Positions 1 to 25,703 of a stretch of 64,000 nucleotides of DNA are shown here, piece by piece. The translations under genes were made by a program, and so were the position numbers. The notes under the pieces were generated by a model that searched no databases, was not told the DNA's origin, and saw nothing but the letters and a program-made list of their open reading frames with translations. Positions within the stretch are counted from its first letter, which is position 1; each line of letters starts with the position of its first letter. This stretch comes from Macrostomum hystrix (lineage: Eukaryota > Platyhelminthes > Macrostomidae): assembly GCA_950097015.1 (NCBI GenBank), contig CATNEN010000038.1:2667501-2731500 (forward strand). Reading direction: 5' to 3'.

Positions 1-469
1 TGGCAGCTGTGTGGGCAAGCTCTATAGCTTGTCACAATGAACTGGCAAGAAATTCTACTCTGGAGGTCGAAAACTGCAAGCAACTTTTATGCGCGATCCG
101 CAAGCGAAGAGGATGACAGCAAGAGAGTGCACCAAAAACTAACTAATCTCATTGGCCAGCCAGTTTCCGACATGCTTTCTGCAGCACATCTGGCATGCCG
201 TCCAGAGTTTAGGCAAAAATGATGTATGGAATGAGGTCGCACACGATTTGTCGCATGATAAACTTGCACAACTAAACTGGCCTGCTTAGAATATGACATT
301 CTGAATTAGTTTCATCATATTTACAAAATCCTCCGCACCTTCTACATCCCCCTACAAAGCTAGCGAGCCTTACAATCAGATGAACTTTTTAGAATAATTC
401 GACTTACTGTCGTTTTTACAAATTTCGCAAGCAAAAGTTCATTTGTCGACAGTCGATACTTGCAGCCAG

Positions 470-727
470 CGGTTCTGCCTATTCTGCTGACCCCTGAACA
501 CACAGGCACACTCACACAGGTGTGTAAATCTGTCCTTGCCTGTCATCGTCAGGCAGTGTACACACAGTCTATCACTGTGTCTTGGTTGGCCCTCGTGGGT
601 GTGAATCGCACGAAAAGCCAAAGGCCTTCTCACCGCAACTGCGCCCCATTTAAATGTGGTCTCGCTGGGGATACACTGCACCTGCTCAGGGACGTTCGTG
701 CTAGCGGCAGACTCACCCCTCCTAACT
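470..727 (-). repeat. SINE B (tRNA-derived), diverged copy
   Basis: This matches the SINE B family seen intact at 34536-34893 but is diverged and lacks the far ends. Diagnostic blocks are the 'ctgacccctgaacacacaggcac' region, the 'catcgtcaggcagtgtacac' block and the 'ccttctcaccgc' block near the tRNA-like head. The head points to the minus strand. Confidence 0.65.
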
Positions 728-741
728 GTGAGTCTCAAATA

Positions 742-1058
742 TGATTTGGCCATAAACGAAAATTTTGACTTTAACCATTTGACATTCTTATTTGAGCCAG
801 CGTGCGGGAATGAAGGCAGTCGTGCAGGAATGAAATATGGCCAATACTCCACTGTTTTACACATGGACATCGTGCAGGAATGACACTCTCCGTTCCTGCA
901 CGCAAACAATTTATTTATATGTATTTGATTTATTTTTAACCCCCTCTCTCTTTCGTCCCTCCACACTTTATTCTTAATATGAATTTTGTCTATGGTTAGA
1001 ATGGCTCTAATAAGAATGAAATTCATGAACGCTTACTCGTGCGTCTATGGCCAAATCA
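742..1058. mobile_element. Small inverted-repeat element (MITE-like)
   Basis: The ends are a 17-bp inverted repeat: TGATTTGGCCATAAACG on the left, and TGATTTGGCCATAGACG when the right end is read on the minus strand. The right end lies inside a second short palindrome (about 1026-1072, stem TGAACGCTTAC/GTAAGCGTTCA). The interior has three copies of a 13-bp motif, CGTGCAGGAATGA. I cannot see a clear target-site duplication, so the family is unassigned. Confidence 0.4.
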
Positions 1059-1340
1059 CTCGTAAGCGTTCAAGAATTATACAGTCGAATAGTGAATCAT
1101 CGGTGCGGGGGCAGCGATTGCTTTAGTTTGAATTTAAAAAATGGCTTATAGGGTTTATTGACTTTGAACTACAACCAATCAGAAATAATTCAGTAGGTTA
1201 TAAATAGTATTATGATTCATAGTCTTATTTAACTGCATGTATTTGCCTTACTCTACTTATAGTAGGATCACGAGACCATTGACTATGTAAAAAGAATCGC
1301 AAAGTCTTTCAACACTTTTATAGTGGTGTTGGACACATGT

Positions 1341-1655
1341 GTTTGGTGTTTGCAGAGGTTGTAGCCTAGTGGTTAGGGCGTCGGACTCACGACTTGAAGG
1401 TCGTGGGTTCGATTCCCGACTCCACTGGAACAATTTGCGTCCTTTAGCAAGACACTTAACTCTGCATTGCTTCAGTTCACCCAGCTGTTAAATGGGTACC
1501 AGCATCAGCTGGGATAATTGAAGGTGGGTGTGGCGTCTCCCCAGTCCGTGGACTGAACAGCTGTACGCAGCCTTCAGATGCGCCGCGCATTAGCTGCGGC
1601 TGTGCTGTCCGCTGCACATCTGACCCAATCGGGACAGGTGTAATCAATTATTATT
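1341..1655 (+). repeat. SINE A (tRNA-derived), complete copy
   Basis: A tRNA-like head carries an A box (TAGCCTAGTGG) and a B box (GGTTCGATTCC). The body includes 'ttcacccagctgttaaatgg' and 'tccgtggactgaacagctg', and the tail ends in 'gtaatcaattattatt'. A 9-bp direct repeat, GACACATGT, flanks it at 1332-1340 and 1656-1664 and fits a target-site duplication from retrotransposition. RNA polymerase III promoter boxes are expected of the family. Confidence 0.8.
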
Positions 1656-2233
1656 GACACATGTTTTTCAGCATACAGTGGAATGTCGTGTATTTCACAG
1701 AACTTTCAAAATTCTGCGCCTGTTTATGAACCAAAAAAATACGAAATCTTCAATCGTTAAAAATGCCAGCTACCTTCTAAATCGGTCATATTTGGCAAGT
1801 CCATCTTAGCCAGGAGATTTATATTTCCTCTATATTTCGGTAACGTCTGTAAAATCCGTGGAAGTAACATAAGTGAGTAGTGTGTTGCATCTACTAGGAA
1901 CTGCAAATTAATTGAGAATAAAAAGTGCACAGTGAGTTACAGGGGCACAGGAATATAACAAACGTATAGAAGAGATATGCAGAGCTTACCTGACCCAGAT
2001 AATACATTTAAGTAATAAAATACCTCACAAATCTCTTTTCTCTTCTAATGCTGTGTTAGTTTTGTGTTTCATAAAGTAAAATATTCAAAATTATGATGAT
2101 GCCAACCAATTGAGTAGCTTCAGTCCCTTCTCTGTCTTTCATCTTAGTGGCTTTCTGAGCAGCTCGCATCTCTACTGCTAAATGCTAAATGCTGTCTACT
2201 GCACTGCTCGTCATCTCATAGCTTGTGTTGCTG

Positions 2234-4933
2234 TCACTCTCCAATGGCCCTGGCGTACAGCGGCTCGCTCTCCATCCTCCTGTTGTACATCAGCTGAGAG
2301 CGGGCGAGGTCGCGAACTTTGCTCATCTCGACTGCCTTCAGAGCGGCTTCAGCCCACTTGACACTCGTGTCCATGGGCTCCGTGGCTGAGCCACCCCGCT
2401 CCGGATAAACGTGGCACAGGACGCGCTGAAAAATAAACGATTCGTTCACAATTTTCCACCACACTTTCTACTCATAATAATAATACTAATTGCAGGAGGG
2501 CTGCGGGCAATGGCACATCGTTTGGTGACACTAGACCCGCAACCAGCGAGGAGGCAATTCTGCCCATTTCGCTGACTCCTGAGCACACACGCACACAGAT
2601 ACTGTACGCGGGCACACGCTCACACAGGTGTGTACATCTGCCCTGACTTTCTCATCGTCAAGCAGTGTACACTCTCACTGTGCCTTAAAGGTTGGCCCTC
2701 AAGGGCGTAAATTGCAAGACAAGCCCCCAAGTCTCTCTCCGCTGATGTGGCCCAAATGAATGTGACCTCGCTGCGAAATCGAGCTCAGGACCTTGGTGCG
2801 AGCAGCAAACGCCTTAGACCAATCTGCCACTCACCCCATTACTTCCTACTCGTAGTATAGTATATGAAATTTAAAGAATAAAATTTAATCATTCATTTCT
2901 TTCTAAAACACTGACGAACCTCCATCCTGTCGTTCTTGGGCTCCATGACGCCCCACTGCTGTCGCTTCTGCGCCATCTTCCATGGCGTCTGCTCAACTGG
3001 CCGCGCATTGGATTTGAGGAACGGCGCCTTCAGGGTAATCTCGCCGAACATTCGCAGGCAGGGTCCGGTCCGTTGATAATTAAAGTACAAATCAGAGTTG
3101 TCTGGCGTGTTCTCCTTCAGGAACATCGACACGGCGGCTGGTAATCCGTAGGGTTTGCGCCATTTGTAGGGCGGGAACAGCATGCCCATCATCTTGTCGC
3201 ACTGGTCAATTGAAGAATAGCTTGGACCGCGTAGGATCACCACGAGGTATTTCAGCCAGCGGTATTTGCCCATTCGGCGGTTCAGGATGCGGCGGGTGAC
3301 CTGAATTAAAAAATACTATTATTAATAACTAATAACTGATTACACCTGCCCCAACAGGGCCAGATGTGCAGCCGACAGCGCAGCCGCAGATATTGCGCGG
3401 CGCATCTGAAGGCTGCGTACAGCTGTCCATGGACTGGGGGGACGCCACGCCCAATCCTCAATTACCCCGGCTGATGCTGGCACCCATTTAACAGCTGGGT
3501 GAACTGAAGGAATGCAGAGTTCAAGTGTCTTCTTAAGGAAACCATTTTTTCCAGCATCAAGTCGTGAGTTCGACGCTCTAAGAACTAGGTTACTTCGTAC
3601 AAACTCCCAAAAAAGTAACAAAATCCGAGGAATGCAACAGTTGCTAAAAAGGCAATGGCCAAAAAAAAGAAAAAGCACAATTCAAGTTTGCTTGAATTGG
3701 TCAGAAAACTGTGGCGCGATACCTGTGAGTTCAGAGAGCTAATAATCCATGCGAGATCTCACCTCAATCTCGCATTTTGTCCTATTGGCAACAGATCGGA
3801 ATCGCTCTGGGTCAATCAAGAACGCCTGAATCATGTCGTCAGACAGCATCACAATGAACTCCTTGATGTGTACATCGGCGAATACGCTCATGCAGCCAAT
3901 GACCACGCCCTCCTTCTCCAGGTGACCGGTGGGCAGCTTCGTTCGTTTCGTCTTCATCGTTTCCTTGGCATCATTAGACATTTCGTTTGGTACGCGCATC
4001 ACGTCCACCTTCTCACAGTCCAGATAACGCTGATAATGCTTCATGGCGTCGTCCATGTCGCCCACGCCTTCGCCATCATCTTCGCTGCAGTCATCGCTGG
4101 GGCTAGGCACCGAGGCCTGATCGCTGGGGCTAGGCACCGAGGCCTGATCGCTGGAGAGCCCGCCAGGGCCGCTACTGACCCCGCCACTGAAGCCTCCGCT
4201 GACGCCGCCGTCTAAACTGGAGCTGGAGCTAGCCGGAATTGGTGCTTCCTCCGCCGAGCCCAGTAACTTATCCACCGTTTCGAACTCAATCGAGTTGCCG
4301 ACTCTGCCAGTGCGGAAACCGACATTACAGCCTCTGTTCACATCATGTTTATAGGGGGCAGTTTTCTAGTTCCCCGAATCCCTAAGTTCAGGGAGAGAAT
4401 CCCTAGTTTTCTAATCAGTTCAGGGGCAGACTTCTAATTAGTTAAGGTACGTTATCTTATCAGTTCTGAGGAGAGCTTGTGAGCCAGGAAAGCTGCCTTT
4501 GAGTCTAGCCAGATCTCGAACTCACACGTTGGAAGTGTTTGATTCGCTGTCCATGATGATGTTTATGTTTAGTTCTGTGCCAACTCCGTGACTCTGCAGT
4601 TCTGTTTCGAACCGAGTCTCCTTGCCCGAAGCGGTCTTGTGCACCTGGACATCCTTGATGCTGCAAAGCGTGTTATTGTTGTTCCTCTCCAGGCCAGCTC
4701 GTTTGGACTCGTACAGAAATATGTCACTGGATGGCTGAATTTTGCGGGGGTTATTAGCTTGCAATGGTGCCAGATTTTATGTGATATAGTATTCATATTT
4801 CAACCTTCAACTCCATTGTCAGCTTCTCTCCACTTGGATTACTGATTACCTTTTCGTAGATGCCTTCGCTGTCCAGTTCACTGTTTGTCAGCAGTCGCCT
4901 CCAGGCCTTGTGATTGTAATTATTATCTTCCAT
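2234..4933 (-). CDS. Unidentified conserved-looking protein, 478 aa, five exons
   Basis: Function not recognised. Proposed exons (minus strand, in order): 4933-4850, 4734-4526, 4333-3763, 3300-2920, 2425-2234. The sum is 1437 nt, in frame throughout, starting MEDNNYNHKAWRRLL and ending in TGA. An AG two bases before the ATG (TTTGCAG) could be a trans-splice or 5'UTR acceptor. Exon 3 begins with a Ser/Gly/Pro-rich acidic linker that contains a perfect 9-residue duplication (DQASVPSPS twice, a 27-bp repeat). It is followed by a folded-looking segment with hydrophobic strands (IKEFIVMLSDD). Exon 4 is basic and aromatic (GKYRWLKYLVVILRGP, MLFPPYKWRKPYG) and has the most constrained look; exon 5 is a charged helix-like tail. 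No signal peptide or membrane helix. The last donor is a weaker GTTCGT. Introns carry SINE A and SINE B copies. I am confident it is a gene, not what it does. Confidence 0.7.
2485..2845 (-). repeat. SINE B in an intron of the unidentified minus-strand gene
   Basis: This is a nearly complete SINE B lying in the last intron (2426-2919). Blocks shared with the other copies are 'ggagggctgcgggcaatgg', 'agacccgcaaccagcgagg', 'cacacgcacacagatac' and the tRNA-like head with 'tctgccactcacccc'. It has the same orientation as the host gene. Confidence 0.8.
3345..3593 (-). repeat. SINE A in an intron of the unidentified minus-strand gene
   Basis: Read on the minus strand this shows the partly eroded SINE A head ('gcgtcgaactcacgacttga'), the 'ttcacccagctgttaaatgg' block and the 'gactgaac..gctgtacgcag' block. 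It then ends in a degenerate tail near 3345. No target-site duplication is obvious. Confidence 0.65.
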
Positions 4934-5189
4934 AGCTGCAAACTTCGGTTGAGGATGAATAATATTCGAAAAATTGTTTCACCAAAGCTTTGACGTAAGC
5001 TTACAACACTCAGTGGTCTTACAAAGCCCCCGTATATTCCTTCTCGAGCTTTTGGCCATAGACCAAAAAGTTAGACTGAAAAAGGCAATGAATTGGTATA
5101 CTCTGTTTATGTTATTTTTTAAATAAAATATACATCATCCTAAATAAAAAACATGTCCTGTTATTCTTTACAACGAATTAGCCAAGTAT

Positions 5190-5516
5190 CACAAGAAGAA
5201 GGACGGGACACTCCGTTTCTTGGAAAATTAAAAAAGCTTCATTCATGAATAATTGGTCGTCATTTTTCCTTCCTGATAAGTAAGAGAAAAGAAAAGAAAA
5301 ATCGATTATTCATGAATGAAGCTTTTTTATTTGTTGAAGCAACATGTTTTACAAGTTATGTAAAAGGAGCAGCATTGGATCTGTTATAATGTTATCAGCA
5401 CTTTAATATGAAAAACGGGAAAATTTCCCATCTCGCTAGTGCATTTTCCCTGAAAATCAGTCATTAATAAATTTTCCAAGAAACGAAGTGTCCCGTCCTA
5501 GCTTGTTCTTGTAGTG
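5190..5516. mobile_element. CACTA-like MITE with nested palindrome
   Basis: The right end read on the minus strand starts CACTACAAGAACAAGC; the left end starts CACAAGAAGAAGG. Both run into the same block, GGACGGGACACTYCGTTTCT, giving inverted arms of about 35 bp. Inside, AAGCTTCATTCATGAATAAT recurs as a second inverted pair (about 5234-5256 and 5304-5327). The CACTA start suggests the EnSpm/CACTA superfamily. The left end is not a perfect match and no 3-bp target duplication is clear. No coding capacity. Confidence 0.5.
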
Positions 5517-6227
5517 GTCCTAGCTTGGAATTAGCATGTAGCTATAAATGTGATGTGTAGATCTCATTATTTGTATCAGTAGATTACGAAAACTTACAAG
5601 CTTTTAAAGCGATTCAACAAAAAAATAAAAAATATGACTATATACGTTTACCGTCAAAAAGTTTGACAAAAAGCGAAAGTTTGCCTTTTTATTTTATTTT
5701 GAAATATTCGCGTTGTAAAGAAAAAAAAAGGATTTATTAAATATAGCACACCATTAAGCACTGCATGTAAATTCATTTTTCTGATAACTTGGTAATTTAT
5801 TAGCAATTCCACCTGGGAAATTTCAATTTTGCGAAGTTTTTCTGTAAAAAAATGACATATCGTTAAAAACGCTCTGTGCAACGATAACAAATTTACGCAC
5901 CAATTTGAATTATCTATTCCTGTAGCTGAAAATCTGTGTTTCCATCCTCCCTTTTACACAGCTCTCTGCAAGTCAAAGAGAGTCTTGTGATTCTACCTTT
6001 GTGTCTTGTACAACTTTTTTGTCTACTGAATTAACAGTTCAGTAACATTCGCTTGTCTTAGTAAAATTAAAAAAACTACATTTATAGCTAAGAAAACTTA
6101 GTGAAATCAATTCAACGCCAAAGCAAACAGTAATATTTCTAAAAATAACCAGATTCGCTACAAGAAAAATATCGAGACTAAATTGATAAAAGAATCGCAA
6201 TAAGTAGTTTTCTATAAAATAATTTTG

Positions 6228-21196
<14,969 letters not shown>

Positions 21197-21239
21197 GTCG
21201 GGTGACGAAGACCGAAGGAGAGAGAGAGTCAGGCAGTGA

Positions 21240-21420
21240 AACTTTCGCTGTCGTAGCCAATCAAGTAGAACTGACGGGGAAAGAGGTTATTTGCAGCCAA
21301 TAGCAGACCAGTGGCAGGCGTGAGGCTGGTCGTAGCCAATGGCAGAGCAGCGGCAAGGGTGAGATTGGTCCTATAGCCAATAAACGAGCAGCGGCAAGCG
21401 TGAGGTGTAAGGGTGGGTCG
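21240..21420. repeat. CCAAT-containing degenerate repeats in the PKC 3' region
   Basis: Roughly 40-bp degenerate units contain TAGCCAATRGCAGAGCAGCG and GGCGTGAGG-like blocks. Each unit has an AGCCAAT heptamer. A second cluster with the same heptamer lies at 21895-21995. They lie within or just after the likely PKC 3'UTR. Confidence 0.65.
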
Positions 21421-21502
21421 TGGCCGATGCTTCTTGTTTTGCGGATTGAATTGTCTAATTATCTTATTCGATTTTCCTTTATGACCATATCTATATCAAG
21501 GC

Positions 21503-21508
21503 AATAAA
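21503..21508 (+). promoter_or_regulatory. Polyadenylation signal AATAAA, PKC
   Basis: The canonical hexamer lies about 300 bases after the PKC stop codon and is the first canonical one there. Confidence 0.5.
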
Positions 21509-21889
21509 AATTGGTTACATTATGTTTACCGGATTTTTTCGTGTTGCTTCCACTAACCATGAATCCGTTTTTTGTCTCCAACGTTTAGCCTTAATAATAT
21601 CCGAGTTGTTCTGTGAGCTTTTAAATAGAAAACTCTAATTAAATAAATTTTCTGCTTTCATGGTACAATACTCTTCTTAAGTGGTACAGCACTACTTGTT
21701 TTAGCAGTAGTACATCGGAATTATTTTCGAGCACGAGTTCGATTACCCGAGAGTTTATGTTGCGATCTTGCTTTATTAAAAACTTGCCGGAGCTTTTGCT
21801 GTTTGTCCACCGTTCATTGCGGGGTTTTAATTCGCTTTTGCTGTTTTTTGTCGTAGCTATGGTGAGCCATAACAAAACAAGTGGCATGC

Positions 21890-21996
21890 AGCTGCGGCTT
21901 GTTATAGCCAATAGTAGAAGGTCAGCGCATGGTTGAGGTTGGTCGTAGCCAATAGAAGACCACACAGGGGTGAGGTTCGTCGTATAGCCAATCGCA
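21890..21996. repeat. Second CCAAT-containing repeat cluster
   Basis: Three units with TAGCCAAT followed by a GGTGAGGTT-like block, clearly related to 21240-21420. Confidence 0.6.
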
Positions 21997-22832
21997 TACA
22001 CTGCAATTGCGTGTATTTACGATCCACTCGTAACTATTATGTAATTTCGATGAATAATCTAACAATTAATGTACGTGTGTATATAGATTTACAACATTTC
22101 CAATGAAACTCAATTAAGTATGCATAAAACAACACACACACAAGCACACAAACGCAGTACACACATCAAACAGCACCACATGAGCAATTGTGCTGCATTT
22201 TGAATGCACTGATCACACCATGGAGGCATAAACACGGATATACACATCGCTGCAATTATAACAAAGAATAAAATATTTGTTGCTTTTTACTGTTCAATGT
22301 TATAAACTTTTAAACTGCATGCATATTCTTTTCAGTTTTCAATAAAGCAGAACCTGCAATATAATTCCAAATACTCTTTTTGTGAAGTTGATAACATTTA
22401 TGCTTGTCTTAAATTACACGTATTGAGAAATATTAACTAAAAACCATTTTAGAATAAACAAATAGGTAATCGATGTAGAGAATCGATTAATGTTTCGTGC
22501 AAGCGTGAGACTGTATGGACTTTAAACTTGAACTATGTGCAATACTAGTAAATGGCTTAATTTTCTTTTGTTTCAAATTGTAGTCGTTACATGAACAGAG
22601 TAGAGATTACAGATACACCGATAACGAAAATATCGACTTTTGAATCGTACCGACTTTATACCATTTGAATTAGTTTAGGCTTCAATTGATAATAATTGTA
22701 CAAACCCACACACCGGGCCCTCGATCGCATCGGTCAGTGTGAGAGATACAAATCAGACTACTGACAACAGTAGAAAAGCAAAGACTTGGCTGCAAAACCA
22801 TAAAAATGGCAAGCTTAAAAGAGATTTCTGTG

Positions 22833-22948
22833 CACACTAAGAGTGGTGGGAGAGGACGGCGCGTGGCTATGGCTGACTGACGAAGGCAAACAAGCCAGAA
22901 ACCGGTCTCGGTCTGCCAGCGCGAGGTTCGTTCCCCACTTTTAGTGTG
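22833..22948. mobile_element. Short inverted-repeat element (MITE-like)
   Basis: The left end is CACACTAAGAGTGGTGGG; the right end read on the minus strand is CACACTAAAAGTGGGGAAC. The arms match over about 16 positions. No target duplication is clear. Confidence 0.4.
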
Positions 22949-22954
22949 TTACAG

Positions 22955-23200
22955 TCAGCACCAAGGTTTTTGCATAGTAAAGCAGCTGGTGGTTACAACG
23001 ACCGCCGCAGGAAGAGCTTCAACCTGGCGCTGTTCGTCGTCAGCAATTTCAGGCACCAAATCTGTCGATGTAAACGACCTGGCGGCATATTGATCGGAGG
23101 GGGGCTGCCGTCTTCTCGAGATTCCAGGCCTATCTTTCGGCTGGGTGTTGTTATTGGCCTGGTTGAAGGGGATAGACAAGGAAGGACTGCTATTTAATAG
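22955..23200 (-). CDS. Possible terminal coding exon of an unknown minus-strand gene
   Basis: A GC-rich open stretch in otherwise AT-rich DNA ends with CAAAAACCTTGGTGCTGA. An AG acceptor candidate (TTAAATAGCAG) lies at its 5' side near 23196. The peptide is hydrophilic (DQYAARSFTSTDLVPEIADD) and unrecognised. I found no upstream exon with certainty, so this may be chance. Confidence 0.22.
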   Translation of the reverse strand, partial: LLNSSPSLSIPFNQANNNTQPKDRPGISRRRQPPSDQYAARSFTSTDLVPEIADDEQRQVEALPAAVVVTTSCFTMQKPWC

Positions 23201-25703
23201 CGTTTAGTGTAGTCCTAATTGTATCAGCTGAGATTATATGAGATAAAACTATATGAAAAAGCTGTTAGAGACAGGGAGACAGAGATAAAATACATAAGAC
23301 AGAGCAGAGTTAACAAAGAGAGAAAAAGGACACTGGAAAGTAATAAGACAGAGAAAAGATGAGAAAAATGTGTTACGTTGAGTTCCAACTATCGTTTATC
23401 GTGAGTGTTAATTGTGGCACATGCATGGTAATTATTTGTTATTATGAAAGTTGAAGACAATTACTTTTGTCTCAGCCATTTCAATTTTTTTATAAAAGCG
23501 TGAATTTAGCTGTCTTTGCACATAGGAGACACTCTGGCTGTTTTATTTTGATAATGTACAATCGTAGTACAATACGAATTAGATTTTTTTGTCTCGCAAC
23601 GGTAAACGTCGCGTCGATTTAAATTGCTCCAAGATCAGTGGTAGGCCGCGCCTACTTACGTCCTTTCGAGTTTGGTAAGTTAGGTGAGTTGTCGAGTTAG
23701 GTCACTCAGACGTTCAGCTTGATCCGTGCTATCTTCCTTACGATGCTGTTTGTAATTTACATTTAGTGATTGTTATTATTGTTTGTGAAAACATTACAAA
23801 TCTGCTAGTATGAATATTTTTCAAATAGACGAAGGTTCCTTCCACTAAATTCGGTGTAGGCCTAAATAGCAACGTAGGCCTAGTAATTTGTTAACACTAA
23901 AGCAATTACAAGTTATAACAGGGTATAGGACACCAACTAGTAACCGTGGGCCTGGCTCACCTCTCAGGTGCATTCTAGAGGTAACAAAAATATGACAAAA
24001 ACTGTAAGATGAAAGTAGATAACTAAGATATGAGATAGGGCCTATATTGGAGTAATATAATATAATATATATATGGAACTTTGTTGGGTATTTCTTGCTA
24101 GCAGCCTAGAGTTTTTAAATCCCCACTTAAAAGGTTATCAATGCTTGCAAAAACAGAATTTTACTCGTGTAAATGATGGTGTAAATGATAGACTCAACCC
24201 TAAATTTTAAACCCTGAATTACCTGTGATAGGCCTACAAAGCTTGCTTGGCAGTACATAGCTTAGCAGAGAGACACTTTATTTTATGTTTACACTGTTAA
24301 TGGCTATTATTACAAAAGTAGGCCTACTTATTTATTAACCATAAAAAACTAAGTTTTCCCCCTCCTGTCCGATCTAGGGAAAGACCATGGAGGGGAATTT
24401 CACTTACAGACATACTTCAGGATATAGATAGCTCCAAAACCAAATGACCATTTTCAGAAAGTCTTAGACAATGTGTCTTCTTTTTCAGTCCTTTACAATG
24501 TGAAAATATGAGATAAAAACTAATTTTCAAAGCTGACCAGCTTAGCTTTGTCTTTCAGCAGTTCTTTTCAAAGACCCTGGTGTCAAGTACAACCAATATT
24601 CCTGTCTAAACCTCTGGCAACTCCATATTAGTTTAATAATTTGGTGTATGGTTAAAAATAATTAGTGACAATATAATCAATAGGCTATAGTCTATAACAA
24701 CTATGACACTATTACATGATAAATTTTTCTGAGCTAAATTTTTGAAACATGTCTTTTATGGTTTTTGCCACTAGACAGCTGAACAAAACTCATTGAATAG
24801 CTATCTTTACAATACCATTTTTTAGATTCTGGATCTACTTTCATTGGATAAAGTAAAAAACTTTACTCTATATACTATATTATAATAGAAAATGTATATA
24901 AGATAGGTAAGATTTCAGGTATTTACTACTGTTAATGGTCACTCTGTGTTACTGCTAGCTATTTCATAAAATAGCTTATTAATGAAATGTTTTTCTAGAG
25001 TCTATGTTTGTATATGTTTCATATTGTTAAATATGGTAAGTCTTTTAGAGAAAGAATTAAAAAAATTGGACAATGTGTTTGCTACAACAATGAGAAGACC
25101 ACTTTTTTACTTGAAGTAAATGGACACAGACAATTTTTATTTCTTGTATAAATTGATTGATGAAGATATATATATATCTATTTTATTGAAGCAAATTTTT
25201 GAAGCTTACAATTTTCTTTACAATTTTAAGCTTACAATTTAGTTGTAAACATTTACAAAATATTGTAATTAATGACAAACCCAGTAGTGGTATATAGGTA
25301 ATTAATATATATTAAAAATATGCATATGTAGAGCTATCATGTCATGCAACTTATCTCACCTCAACTGCATTACAGAGTGTATTAAAATTATTTTCTCTTA
25401 TAGATATTTGCTACTCATTCTTATTTCTTAATACACACGATTTTATATAAGTTGACACGCACCCAAATAACTACTTTAAGTTGTGTCCTAATTATCATGA
25501 TCCTTTTGACTGCATGAACAAGTGATTACATCTTTCATTAATTAGGATTATATTATATTCATTTTCTAGCTATAAATATTTCCTATTCTGTTAAAAAAGC
25601 ATTCTCTCCATACTGCTAAAATATTTTGTCACAATATTTCCAGATTAAAAGTGTGATTAGATGTAGCTTGATGGCAAATTGACAGTCGTATTTGGGCAGT
25701 CTA

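Larger units (their letters stand above)
1..2233. other. Intergenic region with repeats, no gene seen
   Basis: I see no convincing coding exon here. The stretch holds a SINE B fragment (about 470-727), a small inverted-repeat element (742-1058) and a full SINE A with target-site duplication (1341-1655). The remainder is AT-rich and unremarkable. Open frames near 460-1026 read through the SINE and are not protein-like. Confidence 0.6.
21997..25703. other. AT-rich intergenic region
   Basis: Mostly AT-rich sequence without a supported gene. It contains a short inverted-repeat element (22833-22948), a possible minus-strand terminal exon (22955-23200) and a purine-rich GAGACAG stretch near 23265-23350 that resembles the 16-bp satellite at 26070. 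An AG at about 25642 (ATATTTCCAG) could be the 5'UTR or trans-splice acceptor of the gene at 25704. Confidence 0.55.

Noticed and set aside
1355-1430. Functional tRNA genes at the SINE heads
   Set aside because: A and B boxes are present but cloverleaf pairing is poor and each is followed by a repeated SINE body, so these are SINE promoters.
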